DNA from: DRWZ01 sp964601505
Lineage (GTDB): Bacteria > Calescibacteriota > Calescibacteriia > Calescibacteriales > Calescibacteriaceae
DNA length: 46,523 nucleotides
NCBI GenBank assembly: GCA_964601505.1
Contig: CAZRNR010000012.1
Span: 1 to 46,523, forward strand
Direction: 5' to 3'
Under the pieces are notes generated by a model. The model was given only the letters and a program-made list of their open reading frames with translations. It was not told the DNA's origin and made no database searches. The translations under genes were made by a program, and so were the position numbers. This document shows positions 8,605 to 17,466 of the stretch, piece by piece; position 1 is the first letter of the stretch; each line of letters starts with the position of its first letter.

Positions 8605-9465
8605 CTAATAATTTCTCTCCAGGCATTTTTTAGCGGTTTCTTCATCAAAAATACCAAATCTTGTCCTCAAGTTATCTAATATTCTCTTAACCGTGTAATT
8701 CATTTTCTTCTTGCTCCCATATCCAGATATTGGGAATCTTGAATCCTGAAAAGCAAATCTTGTCATAGATAACATACATAATTCCCTTAGATATTTACCT
8801 ATTATTGAAGCATACGCAACTTCCGGAAATTTTAAATCAGCATCTTTGATAAAATGTATGCGTTTTTTACTTGGTTCTTTTATTTCGTATATACTTACTT
8901 CATCGGATTCCTTAACCACTTTTGTTTGTGTTTTAATACCAATATCTAACATAGCTCTCTCAAGCTCCTCCAAATAAGATTTTTTATAACCCGACTTTCC
9001 ACAGAAGACCATTTGTGATTCCGACTTCAAAGCAAGGATACACAAAAAATAAGCGTTTGCACGGAACTTGGTCCCAAAATCTCTGACTTTCAAATGCAAT
9101 AAACCAGGGCAGGCTAATATAAAACTTATATTTGGTCTGCTCTTTTTAACACTAATAGGAAAATTTGTCCAAACAGGAATCTTTATCTTTGAAAAACAAA
9201 ATGTCTCAGGAGAGAATGGACAAATACTTCTAATTACTTGACTCAACTCTGACTTTTCAAAAAGATCATAAAGATCTCTTACCTCCCCAAACTCATTAAT
9301 AAAAAACCTCTCTATAAACTCAAAATCTTTCTCTTTCCTTGAAAATACTTTTTTACTATCCTTGATAATTTGAACATCAGATACTCTTTCAGCTTCGTAA
9401 GAAGTTATTATTAATGGTCCAAGGAAGGGACCAAGTCCATTTTCATCTATTCCACAAAATCTCAT
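8605..9465 (-). CDS. RNase HII-like protein with altered active-site motif
   Basis: 286 residues from the ATG at 9465; a TTG 15 bases upstream is a less likely start. GIDENGLGPFLGP at the N-terminus corresponds to the RNase HII/HIII motif DEAGRGPxxGP, then DSKKV matches DSKKL, and IKDADLKFPEVAYASIIGKYLRE matches the region around the fourth catalytic Asp. Where canonical enzymes have DG after a beta strand, this protein reads MVFCGKSG, so one catalytic Asp seems to be missing. It may be a divergent ribonucleotide-RNA/DNA nuclease or a non-catalytic homologue. Downstream of, and probably coupled to, the enoyl-CoA hydratase gene. Confidence 0.72.
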   Translation of the reverse strand: MRFCGIDENGLGPFLGPLIITSYEAERVSDVQIIKDSKKVFSRKEKDFEFIERFFINEFGEVRDLYDLFEKSELSQVIRSICPFSPETFCFSKIKIPVWTNFPISVKKSRPNISFILACPGLLHLKVRDFGTKFRANAYFLCILALKSESQMVFCGKSGYKKSYLEELERAMLDIGIKTQTKVVKESDEVSIYEIKEPSKKRIHFIKDADLKFPEVAYASIIGKYLRELCMLSMTRFAFQDSRFPISGYGSKKKMNYTVKRILDNLRTRFGIFDEETAKKCLERNY

Positions 9466-9486
9466 AAAAAATAAAATCAAGCAAGA

Positions 9487-10275
9487 TTATCTACCCTTCC
9501 ATTCTGGTTTTCTCTTCTGAAAGAAAGCGGAAACTCCTTCTATAAGGTCCTCGGCCATCATATTCAATGATAGCATAGAAGATAGCATCTCCAAAGATTT
9601 TGAGAACTCAAGTTCTCTAGCTGTATAATATGCTCTTCTGCCCATGCGCAAAATAGCTGGGCTCTTTGAAATTAATTTTTGTATAACTTCATCTACTTTC
9701 TGATCCAGTTGTTCTGGAGAAACAATATAATTCACGAATCCATATTGTTCTGCTTCCTTTGCTGATATTCTTTCTCCTGTTAGCATAAGCTCAAGAAGTT
9801 TTTTTGGATTTGATGTGTTTCTCATCAATGTAGCCATTATGATATAAGGGAAAAGACCGATATTTATCTCTGGTGTTCCCATCCTCGCAGTTTCAACAAC
9901 AATAGTTATATCACAAGCAACAGCTAATCCAAATCCTCCCCCAAGAGCATCTCCGTTTATCCTCCCAATAATGGGTTTTCTATAGTTTTCGAAAATCCTA
10001 AACAACTCTGCAAACTTCCTTGAAGACTCGTATCTATCTAAAAAAGCTTGGGGTCCGGACGAATCAGGGGCAAGGTCTCCACCAGCACAAAAAGACTTAT
10101 CCCCCGCACCCGTAAGAATAACCACCTTTATATCATCATCTTCATCGTATTTTCTGAAAGCATCAATAAGTTCGAAAGTCATTTTCGGAGATATTGAGTT
10201 TCTCCTTTCTGGTCTATTCAAGATAATCCAACCTTGATTACCAGCTCTCCTTTCAGATATTATTGTCTCATACAT
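9487..10275 (-). CDS. Enoyl-CoA hydratase/isomerase family protein
   Basis: 262 residues, the usual crotonase length. The oxyanion-hole segments are SFCAGGDL and NGDALGGGFGLAVACD. The position of the second catalytic Glu reads MGTPEINIGLFP, so one Glu (PEINIG) is there, as in hydratases. It acts in the cytosol on acyl-CoA thioesters. The closest specific reaction cannot be fixed; no other beta-oxidation gene is adjacent. It is divergent from flgC, with an 84-bp shared intergenic region. Confidence 0.88.
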   Translation of the reverse strand: MYETIISERRAGNQGWIILNRPERRNSISPKMTFELIDAFRKYDEDDDIKVVILTGAGDKSFCAGGDLAPDSSGPQAFLDRYESSRKFAELFRIFENYRKPIIGRINGDALGGGFGLAVACDITIVVETARMGTPEINIGLFPYIIMATLMRNTSNPKKLLELMLTGERISAKEAEQYGFVNYIVSPEQLDQKVDEVIQKLISKSPAILRMGRRAYYTARELEFSKSLEMLSSMLSLNMMAEDLIEGVSAFFQKRKPEWKGR

Positions 10276-10293
10276 ACCATGAATTTGAACATG

Positions 10294-10302
10294 TGGTATA
10301 AT
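10294..10302 (+). promoter_or_regulatory. Extended -10 promoter ahead of flgC
   Basis: TGGTATAAT is a perfect extended -10 element (TGnTATAAT) about 58 bases upstream of the flgC ATG. No good -35 is seen, as expected for extended -10 promoters. A GAGGA ribosome-binding element lies at 10342-10346. A sigma-70-type promoter here, and no recognisable sigma-28 or sigma-54 element, suggests housekeeping control of this flagellar operon. Confidence 0.45.
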
Positions 10303-10359
10303 TTTGAAAAAAAATCAGTTTGTTGGTAGGAAAAAATTTCCCTGAGGAACAAATTTGTC

Positions 10360-10905
10360 ATGATTTTTTCAATGCGAGCCATACTAAAAGGCTGGGAAAT
10401 ATCTTCTTCTGCATTGAGAGCGGAGAGAATAAGAATAAACACGATATCATCTAACCTTGCTAATGTAAATACTACGAGAACTTCAGAAGGAGGCCCCTAC
10501 GCAAGAAAGGAAGTTATATTCAAAGCCAAACCCTTGCACGATAAATTCTGGTTTGAAAACAAAATGTTCCTAAGGCCATTAGTTTTTCATCTTTTCTACC
10601 TTCCAGATTTCATAAGGGAGAGAATAGAGGAGAACATCAAGGACACAAAGATACCTGTTGATTATTCTTTCTCAAAGGTTGAAGTTGATGGAGTAATAGA
10701 AGATCCAAGACCTCCAGTTATGAAGTACGATCCGGGGCATCCTGATGCTGATGAAGAAGGATACGTTGCCTATCCGAATATAAATCCTATAGAGGAAATG
10801 GTAAATCTCATATCTGCGCAGAGAGCATTTGAAGCCAATGTAAATGCCATAAATGTTACAAGGCAAATTGCAAATTTCGCTCTTGAAATAGGGAGAAGAA
10901 CCTAA
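10360..10905 (+). CDS. flgC: Flagellar basal-body rod protein FlgC
   Basis: 181 residues. The N-terminal motif SSNLANVNTTRT and the C-terminal block DPGHPDADEEGYVAYPNINP followed by EEMVNLISAQRAFEANV are diagnostic of FlgC. It builds the proximal rod in the periplasm, exported by the flagellar type III system. It is longer than usual (about 135-150) because of an extra, aromatic-rich segment near residues 60-110. flgB, which normally precedes it, is absent; instead a divergent enoyl-CoA hydratase lies upstream. ATG at 10372 is an alternative start, but the GAGGA element favours 10360. Confidence 0.93.
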   Translation: MIFSMRAILKGWEISSSALRAERIRINTISSNLANVNTTRTSEGGPYARKEVIFKAKPLHDKFWFENKMFLRPLVFHLFYLPDFIRERIEENIKDTKIPVDYSFSKVEVDGVIEDPRPPVMKYDPGHPDADEEGYVAYPNINPIEEMVNLISAQRAFEANVNAINVTRQIANFALEIGRRT

Positions 10906-10982
10906 AATTTAATGATATAATTTTAGTATAAGCAAAAAAATTAAATATGACGATTAACTATTATTTATTGAGAGGATAGGCT

Positions 10983-11186
10983 ATGGAAGCCAAAAAAATA
11001 ACAGAGATAATTGATTCAATAAATTCGGTATCTTTAAAAATAAAAGAAATACCGAAAGAAAATTTCTCAAAGCTACTTAACCAGGAAATCAAAGCTCTTG
11101 AGGAAAAAGAGAAATTAGAAGAGATAAAGATGTTTATTCAAAATCTCCCAAGAAACATCATCTTTGAAGAAGAGGAAAAAACCTGA
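10983..11186 (+). CDS. Small charged protein between flgC and fliE
   Basis: 67 residues, lysine/glutamate-rich and predicted helical, with a GAGAGGA ribosome-binding element 5-11 bases before the ATG. It lies 77 bp after flgC. I do not recognise a family. Its position between two rod/export-related genes and its size suggest a flagellar accessory protein or chaperone, but this is only context. If fliE starts at TTG 11164 it overlaps this gene by 23 bp; from ATG 11218 it does not. Confidence 0.55.
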   Translation: MEAKKITEIIDSINSVSLKIKEIPKENFSKLLNQEIKALEEKEKLEEIKMFIQNLPRNIIFEEEEKT

Positions 11187-11217
11187 ACAAAATGTAGAAG
11201 TTTGTAAAATTTGTAAT

Positions 11218-11550
11218 ATGGAAAAGATTCTTCCAGAACTTCCATCATCAAGGATAATAGATGAAATTTTTGAAAAAAATAAAAGAATTATAGAAGAAGG
11301 TAGAAAAGATATTGCAAGTGGAAAAGAAGATAGAGGTTTCTTTCAGGAAATAATGTCATCTATTTCTACGGTTTCTGAAGCTGAAAAAGAGGCAAGAGAA
11401 AAGTCAGTAAAATTAATCCTTGGCGAAACAGAGGATATACACGATGTTATGATAGCGAGAGAAAAAGCGGAGGTACTCTTCCAACTTTTCCTTGAGATAA
11501 GAAATAGGGCAGTTCAAGCTTTTGAAAACATTATGAGGGCACAATTCTGA
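11218..11550 (+). CDS. fliE: Flagellar hook-basal body complex protein FliE
   Basis: 110 residues from ATG 11218, the usual FliE size. The frame is also open from a TTG at 11164, which would add 18 Lys-rich residues containing a CxxC. The C-terminal half matches FliE: a helix with AEKEAREKSVKLILGE, then DIHDVMIAREKAEVLFQL and RNRAVQAFENIMRAQF. FliE joins the MS ring to the rod in the periplasm and is one of the first exported substrates. It is directly followed by fliF after one base, the common fliE-fliF order. Confidence 0.88.
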   Translation: MEKILPELPSSRIIDEIFEKNKRIIEEGRKDIASGKEDRGFFQEIMSSISTVSEAEKEAREKSVKLILGETEDIHDVMIAREKAEVLFQLFLEIRNRAVQAFENIMRAQF

Positions 11551-11551
11551 A

Positions 11552-13718
11552 ATGAGGGGAAAACAAATACTTGATTCCATATCATACAACATAAGAAGAA
11601 TTCCCTTACCTTTTCTTATTGGATCAGCAGCATTATTTTTAGCCTTAGCTGTAGGAATCACATTTATTTACTTATCGAAAAGTAAAAAACCAGAGATAAA
11701 ATGGGGCGTACTTTACACAGATCTGAAGTCACACGATCTTTCAAGAATAGTTGATGAGCTTGAAAGGCTTAAAGTTCCTTACAAGGTTTCAGATACAGCA
11801 GACTCCATATTTGTTCCACAAGAAATTATACCAGAACTCAGAAACACATTAGCACAAAAAGGACTGCCTCAGGAAAGAGCTGGACTTGAGATATTTGCCC
11901 AACCTCGCTTTGGAATGACCGACTTCATGCAGAAAGTCAATTACCAAAGAGCTATTCAGGGAGAACTTGAGCGAACCATATCAAAGATACAATGCATAGA
12001 AAATACAAGAATTCATATAGCATTCCCTGAAAAGAAATTATTTACCGAGCAAGAAAAAGAACCGACAGCATCTGTTATGCTGTGGATAACTCCTGGGTGC
12101 TCTTTACCAATTGGAGCGGTCAAGGGTATAGTGCATCTTGTCTCATCATCTGTTGAGGGACTAAAACCTGAAAATGTTACAGTGGTTGACCAGAGAGGGA
12201 GGATTTTAGCTCCCAAAAAGCAAGAAGAGGAGGAACTTATGCATGTTGAAGCATCCGAAGCACAGATACAACTTAAAAGGAAATTTGAAAGAGATCTTGA
12301 AGAAAGGCTCACAGAACTACTTGAAAAAAGTGTTGGAGAGGGAAAAGTTGCAGTAAAAGTAGATGCGGAGCTTGATTTTACGAAAGTGAAGAGAGTATCA
12401 GAAAGATATGATCCCTTTGAAACTGCTGTCAGAAGTGAGCAAATAATTGATGAAAGGTTTAAAGGAGTTGGAGCAGTGCCTGTTGGGCCCCCAGGAACAA
12501 GAGAGAATGTTCCTCCTGATATAGGAATAGAACCTCTCCCTGGAAAGTCCGAATACGAGAGGAACGAAAAAATAAGAAATTATGAGATATCAAAGATAGT
12601 AGAGCATGTTGAAGAAGAAGTCGGAGATATAAAGAGAATTTCCGTAGCTGTAATGGTAGATGGTCAATACGAAGTTGAAAGGCAAAACAATAAACCATAT
12701 GTAAAGTTCATCCCACTTCCAGATGGTCAGCTTGAAAGCATAAGGTCTTTCATAATTTCAGCCGTTGGCATAAGACAAGAAAGAGGTGACCAGATATCAG
12801 TTGTTTCAGTTCCATTTGAAAGTTCATTCAGGTATGCAGAAAGGCTAGCTATGTTTGAATTATCTGAAGTTTCAAAGGAGCGAGCGAGTATGTATAAATG
12901 GATTGCTATTGCAGCAATTGGATTTTTCATTTCTCTATATCTTATATTCAAAAAGCTATTTGAAAGAAGGCTTCCCCAAGAAGTCGAGGTCGTGATTCCA
13001 AAATTTGAAAAGCAGCCACCAGAGAAGATAGAAATTCCAGTTATTTTAGAAACTCCAGCTCCCCCATCTCCTTTACCAATTGAGATCGCCCCACCTCAAC
13101 CGATTGAGATAAAATTTGAAGAAATTGCTCCCCCACCCCCACCGACCGAATTTGAGGTCAAAGTTCCTCCTCCCCCTCCAGAATATAAACCACCTGAAGT
13201 ATTGATTGAAGAGGTAANNNNNNNNNNNNNNNNNNNNNNNNNNNNNNNNNNNNNNNNNNNNNNNNNNNNNNNNNNNNNNNNNNNNNNNNNNNNNNNNNNN
13301 NNNNNNNNNNNNNNNNNAACCACCACCTGAGGAAATAAAACCTGTAATTGAGGAAATAAAACCACCACCTGAGGAAATAAAACCTGTAATTGAGGAAATA
13401 AAACCACCACCTGAAGAGGTAAAACCACCACCAGCGCCAAAAGAGGTAATAGAAGAAATTTCACCCCCTACAAAGCCACCCGAAGAGGAGATAAAGATTG
13501 AAGAAATCACGCTACCACCTCCAGAAGAGGAAAAAGTAATGCCTCAACTAAAGATAGCTCCCCCTCCCTCCTTTGAACTTCCTTCAATAGAAATTGCCCC
13601 TCCACCTATTATTCCGGAAGAAGATATAGAAACCATAGCATCTGTAGCTAAAGATATAGTCTCTACCAATAAGGATATCGCTATACTTATTATAAGAAAA
13701 TGGCTTCAGGAAAAATAA
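11552..13718 (+). CDS. fliF: Flagellar M-ring protein FliF with proline-rich repeat (contains a 100-N gap)
   Basis: FliF forms the MS ring in the inner membrane. The first TM segment is near residues 23-43, followed by YscJ/FliF ring-building motifs (TDLKSHDLSRIVDEL, NYQRAIQGELERTI, VTVVDQRGRIL), a second TM near 447-467 and a C-terminal FliG-binding tail (VSTNKDIAILIIRKWLQEK). Between them lies a long Pro/Glu/Ile-rich linker with 14-residue repeats of the type KPPPEEIKPVIEEI. The gap at 13218-13317 changes the apparent frame; joining the two sides requires a true gap length divisible by three. No frameshift is implied. fliG does not follow. Confidence 0.92.
13218..13317. other. Scaffold gap (100 N) in fliF repeat
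   Basis: Exactly 100 N, the conventional unknown-size filler. It lies within the repeated proline-rich linker of fliF. The last codon before it begins with a and the first bases after it are aa, so a missing length divisible by three, including zero, keeps the frame as a Lys codon. Confidence 0.97.
13320..13423 (+). repeat. 42-bp tandem repeat in fliF
   Basis: The block beginning ccaccacctgaggaaataaa recurs at 13320, 13362 and, with changes, 13404, a 42-bp period encoding 14 residues (PPPEEIKPVIEEIK). More copies probably lie in the adjacent gap. Before the gap the linker is proline-rich but not in exact repeat. Confidence 0.9.
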
Positions 13719-13927
13719 AAAGGTTATAATATTCGCCTGTATCAGGAAATAAGAAATCTATCTGTAATTTTAAACGAAGCAAAAATTAATTCCAAACCTA
13801 CAGTTCTTTATCTTATGATACATAACAATAGGATTCATATATGTTAGTATCTTCTGGAGAAAATCTTGACATTTTGAATGACAAGATTCAAACAGGGAAT
13901 GATATAAAAATTTTTAATCTCCATCTG

Positions 13928-14854
13928 TTATATTATTTTTATCATCTCTTTTATCATAGGCCCATACATAAAGACTACAATAAAAACTATGATCAAGCTT
14001 ATTATCAAAAACAAAATTGGATCCATAATCTTTTTTATGATTTCAAGTCTAGTTCTGCTTCTTTTTTCCATATAATCTGATATTCTTTCAAGAACCAACG
14101 ACAAATTTCCAGCTTCATAACCCTTTTTAAATTCTTCAGAGAATTCTGGAACAAAAGAAAAATCAGGATCCTTACCTCTCATTAGATTGACAGTTTCTTT
14201 CAATAGTGCTTCCCTTATTTGTTTGATATTTGATATTTCAGATACTATCACTAATGCTCTTTGAAGCTCAATACCGCCTTTCAAACACAAAGATATAGAT
14301 CTGAGTATAAAAGAAACAATGAGCTCTCTGAAAATAGGCAGTCTAAATGAGAACAAGGTGTATCCTAACCAAACTATGATTGCAAATAATGCCAATGAAG
14401 ATAAATATATGTTTTTTCGCAGATATAAACCAATACCATAGACAAATTTCAAACTTTTTGAAACAGAAACGCCCATATCAGTCATTATCTGGGATATTTC
14501 AGTTATGACAAAAGATACAACAAAAAGAAAAATGAACAAAGCCAAGGAGAAGGTAAAGAAAGGTGTCAGCATAGATACTTTCAAATTTCTTTGAAATTCT
14601 ACAGACCTTTCTATAATTTCAACAATATTTTTCAATATATCTTTAAGCTTCCCTGTTTCTTCACCTACTTTGACATTCTGAACAATAAAGTCTGGAAAAT
14701 CTAATTTCTTAAGACTTTCAGATAAACTTAGCCCTCTTTGGATATCTTGAAATATGAGATTGTTAGATTTTTGTATTGCCTCTTCTATCTGGAATCCGCT
14801 TTCAAGGTAAAAGTATATATCTTTAATTATCTTCAGCTTACCACCACTTAGCAC
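13928..14854 (-). CDS. Type II secretion/type IV pilus GspF/PilC-family membrane protein
   Basis: 308 residues, GTG start three bases after the fliN stop. Two T2SSF repeats are visible: about 10-110 (ESGFQIEEAIQKS, GLSLSESL, VKVGEETGKLKDIL) and about 185-295 (LCLKGGIELQRAL, GYEAGNLSLVLERI), with TM helices near 97-118, 140-165 and 285-303. It lacks the longer N-terminal part of standard PilC/GspF (about 400 residues). Such proteins are inner-membrane platforms for pilus or type II secretion assembly. No partner GspE/PilB gene is in view; co-transcription with fliN and fliI is unusual. Confidence 0.8.
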   Translation of the reverse strand: MLSGGKLKIIKDIYFYLESGFQIEEAIQKSNNLIFQDIQRGLSLSESLKKLDFPDFIVQNVKVGEETGKLKDILKNIVEIIERSVEFQRNLKVSMLTPFFTFSLALFIFLFVVSFVITEISQIMTDMGVSVSKSLKFVYGIGLYLRKNIYLSSLALFAIIVWLGYTLFSFRLPIFRELIVSFILRSISLCLKGGIELQRALVIVSEISNIKQIREALLKETVNLMRGKDPDFSFVPEFSEEFKKGYEAGNLSLVLERISDYMEKRSRTRLEIIKKIMDPILFLIISLIIVFIVVFMYGPMIKEMIKII

Positions 14855-14857
14855 ATA

Positions 14858-15259
14858 TTATATCTTACCAAGCCTCTTTATTCTCTCTTCAGGGCTTATT
14901 ATATCTATTATTCTTATCCCGAATTTATCTCCAATGAGGATAACTTCGCCCCTAGCTATATGTCGGCCGTTTACAAGAATTTCAACGGGCTCGTTTTCAA
15001 ATTTATCAAGCTCTATAGTTGAACCTTGAGTAACCTGTAAAAGATCTCCAATAAGCATTTTAGTTCTCCCGAGCTCAACGGATATTTCAAGAGGTATATC
15101 TAAAAGTGAGCGAAGAAGATCCGGAACTATCTCTTCTCCTTTTTTAATTTTTGTCTTCTCCTCCTCCTCAGATGATACTTCCTCTATGGCCCTAGATAGT
15201 GCTTCCTTCATCTGCGGATCTAACAAATCAAATGGAGACTTTTCCTTTTTCTCTTCCAT
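14858..15259 (-). CDS. fliN: Flagellar motor switch protein FliN
   Basis: 133 residues from ATG 15259 (a GTG lies directly before it). The N-terminal part is charged. The C-terminal SpoA domain is typical: LDIPLEISVELGRTKM, GDLLQVTQGSTIELDK, PVEILVNGRHIARGEVILIGDKFGIRI. FliN forms the lower C-ring with FliG and FliM and docks the FliH-FliI export complex, which fits the fliI gene directly upstream. FliM and FliG are not in the window. Confidence 0.93.
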   Translation of the reverse strand: MEEKKEKSPFDLLDPQMKEALSRAIEEVSSEEEEKTKIKKGEEIVPDLLRSLLDIPLEISVELGRTKMLIGDLLQVTQGSTIELDKFENEPVEILVNGRHIARGEVILIGDKFGIRIIDIISPEERIKRLGKI

Positions 15260-15316
15260 CACTATATAAATTTAAAAAATTCAAAAGTATTTTGTAATTT
15301 TTCTTTTCCGAAAAGA

Positions 15317-16633
15317 TTAATCCTTGATAATATTTATCATCTCCTCCACAGACTGTTCAAAAGATACTCTTTGGGTTATTTTCTGTGTCATAAAATCGAA
15401 AATATCTCCTATTTTTTTTATCGCATAATCCAGTCTAGGATTCCCGCCTTTGTATGCTCCTATTTTTATAAGGTCCTCAGCTTCTGCATAATCAGAAATT
15501 ACTCTCACAAACTTAAAAGCATAGTCTATATGATTATCAGATACGATATCTGGCATAACACGAGATATAGAACTCATAACATCTATAGACGGAAGGACTC
15601 GCTTGTTAAAGAGTTGCCTTGAGAGCACTATATGCCCATCTATTATTGCTCTAACATTATCTGCTATAGGCTCGTTAGTATCATCTCCCTCGACAAGTAT
15701 CGTATAAAATGCTGTTATATTTCCTTTTTCAAAGGCCCCTGCCCTCTCAAGAACTCTTGGAAGTGTCGAAAAGACGGACGGAGTATATCCTCTTGCAGTC
15801 GGTGGTTCTCCAAGGGAAAGACCTATCTCTCGCATAGCCATAGCAAACCTGGTTATTGAATCCATGATCAGGAGAACATCCATTCCTTGGTTTCTGAAAA
15901 ACTCAGCATATGTATGAGCCAGAAAAACAGCTCGCACTCTAAGAAGAGGAGGAGTATCTGATGTGGATACAACGACAACTGATTTTTTCAAAGCTTCCTC
16001 ATCTAAAATCTTCTCAACAAATTCTTTAACCTCCCTACCTCTTTCTCCAACGAGAGCTATCACATTAACATCTGCAGTGGTATGACGAGCCATCATGCCA
16101 AGAAGAGTAGTTTTCCCCACTCCCGAACCGCCAAATATCCCTACCCTTTGCCCCTTACCAACCGTTAGTACAGAATTTATAGTCTTTACTCCAACATCTG
16201 CTGGCTGAGTTATCATTTTCCTTCTTAGCGGATTTTGTGGGCTTCCAAACAAAGGAAGTTCGTCTTCAAACTTTATCGGCCCCTTACCATCTATAGGATT
16301 ACCCAAACCATCAACTATTCTTCCCAGAAGTCCGAAACCTACCTTCTGTGTATTTCGCGGAATCAGTCTTTCTACCCTCATTCCAATCGATAAACCTACC
16401 GTTCCATCGTAAGGAATAACTATAGCTTTACCCTCCTTAAATCCAACTATTTCTCCACCAACCTCACCATATGGTGTGTGTATAACAACATAATCTCCAA
16501 CACTCCCAGACGGTATAGAACAAACTACATAAACCGTTGATATGCTCTCTATCTTTCCATATATCTTACCACTTTGATTTTTCAGAGAAACTATTCTATT
16601 CTCCAGATCGTGAAATATATCAAGCTGTTGCAT
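15317..16633 (-). CDS. fliI: Flagellum-specific ATPase FliI
   Basis: 438 residues. Walker A GGSGVGKT is at 168-175; VGERGREVKEF and VLLIMDSITRFAMAMREI follow; EPPTARGYTPSVFSTLPRVLERAG is the type III ATPase signature that separates it from AtpA/AtpD. It forms the hexameric cytoplasmic motor of the flagellar export apparatus. FliH, its usual partner, is not adjacent. The gene heads a minus-strand unit with fliN and a GspF-like gene. Confidence 0.95.
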   Translation of the reverse strand: MQQLDIFHDLENRIVSLKNQSGKIYGKIESISTVYVVCSIPSGSVGDYVVIHTPYGEVGGEIVGFKEGKAIVIPYDGTVGLSIGMRVERLIPRNTQKVGFGLLGRIVDGLGNPIDGKGPIKFEDELPLFGSPQNPLRRKMITQPADVGVKTINSVLTVGKGQRVGIFGGSGVGKTTLLGMMARHTTADVNVIALVGERGREVKEFVEKILDEEALKKSVVVVSTSDTPPLLRVRAVFLAHTYAEFFRNQGMDVLLIMDSITRFAMAMREIGLSLGEPPTARGYTPSVFSTLPRVLERAGAFEKGNITAFYTILVEGDDTNEPIADNVRAIIDGHIVLSRQLFNKRVLPSIDVMSSISRVMPDIVSDNHIDYAFKFVRVISDYAEAEDLIKIGAYKGGNPRLDYAIKKIGDIFDFMTQKITQRVSFEQSVEEMINIIKD

Positions 16634-16716
16634 TACTACTAGTTATAATTTTATAATTTAATAATCTCTTTGAATTTTTATCAAGTTGCAATTTATCGGA
16701 CCAGTAAAGTATTAGA

Positions 16717-16740
16717 CAGATAATCTTATAGATTTATCTG
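16717..16740. promoter_or_regulatory. Palindrome CAGATAA-N10-TTATCTG
   Basis: Perfect 7-bp arms (16717-16723 and 16734-16740) in the gap between the siroheme gene's 3' end and the fliI start. The half-site TTATCT/AGATAA also occurs in the palindrome at 17467-17486. It could be an operator acting on fliI, or simply a weak hairpin 3' of the siroheme gene. Confidence 0.35.
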
Positions 16741-16788
16741 AAAACAAAGCATCTTACACAAATTAGTAAAAATTAGAGCATCAAAAAT

Positions 16789-17433
16789 TTAATATCTTTG
16801 TCTCTTGAGATTAATCTGGAAATTTTTTGCCTCCCTGAATACTAAATTTCTAAAATCCAAATAAGATAAATCAGCCTTTTCATACATAATCCTTGAAATC
16901 TTAAGCAAGAAATTGTTCTCTTTTCTTGTCTTTTTGCCCTTTGATTTAAGTTCTTTTCTCATTTTTTCTATGATCCTAATCTTCATATAAAGATTTTTAG
17001 GAAGAAGACTTTTTATTTTCTCCCTCAGAGCCCGAGATACCGAAGAAGATTTCCCATATGTAGATATAGCTATCTCCATCCCACCATATCTCAAAGAAGA
17101 TGGTACAAAAAAATCAGAAATTTCTGGAAGAGTGGCAGAGCTAAAAATAGAACCTTTCTCCTTACATTCCTTGAAGACCGTATGAGCAACTTCTTTATCA
17201 CCGGTACATTCAAAAACTAAAAAACTATCTTCAGGTATATCTCCATAAGAGTATCTCTTCTTTACAAGACTTACAAGATTCTTCCTTTTGTAAAAATAAG
17301 GAACAAAACTTTCCGATATTACCAGAACATTCGCCTTTTCTCTAATGAGTCTTTTAGCTTTTCTCTCACCAACTTTACCACCACCGATGATAACACATTT
17401 TTTGCCTTTTATGTTCAGAAAAATAGGATACAT
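16789..17433 (-). CDS. Precorrin-2 dehydrogenase / sirohydrochlorin ferrochelatase (siroheme synthase N-domain)
   Basis: 214 residues, the length of stand-alone Met8p/CysG-N/SirC proteins. YPIFLNIKGKKCVIIGGGKVGERKAKRL is the family opening with the NAD-binding GGGKVGERK at 17-25; ECTGD and the SSATLPEISDFFVPSSLR region fit the dehydrogenase. It oxidises precorrin-2 to sirohydrochlorin, and some members insert iron. In anaerobes this route also feeds haem through siroheme. The HemQ-family gene lies 340 bp away on the same strand. Confidence 0.87.
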   Translation of the reverse strand: MYPIFLNIKGKKCVIIGGGKVGERKAKRLIREKANVLVISESFVPYFYKRKNLVSLVKKRYSYGDIPEDSFLVFECTGDKEVAHTVFKECKEKGSIFSSATLPEISDFFVPSSLRYGGMEIAISTYGKSSSVSRALREKIKSLLPKNLYMKIRIIEKMRKELKSKGKKTRKENNFLLKISRIMYEKADLSYLDFRNLVFREAKNFQINLKRQRY

Positions 17434-17466
17434 ATTATCCGATAAAATTAAGATAGTTATCTAAAG

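Noticed and set aside
13218..13330. Frameshift or premature end of fliF
   Set aside because: The frame change is produced by the 100-N filler. The downstream frame carries the proper FliF tail, so the gene continues to 13718.
13073..13510. Minus-strand Gly/Ser-rich protein opposite fliF
   Set aside because: It is the reverse of the proline-rich repeat and spans the gap; no independent signal.
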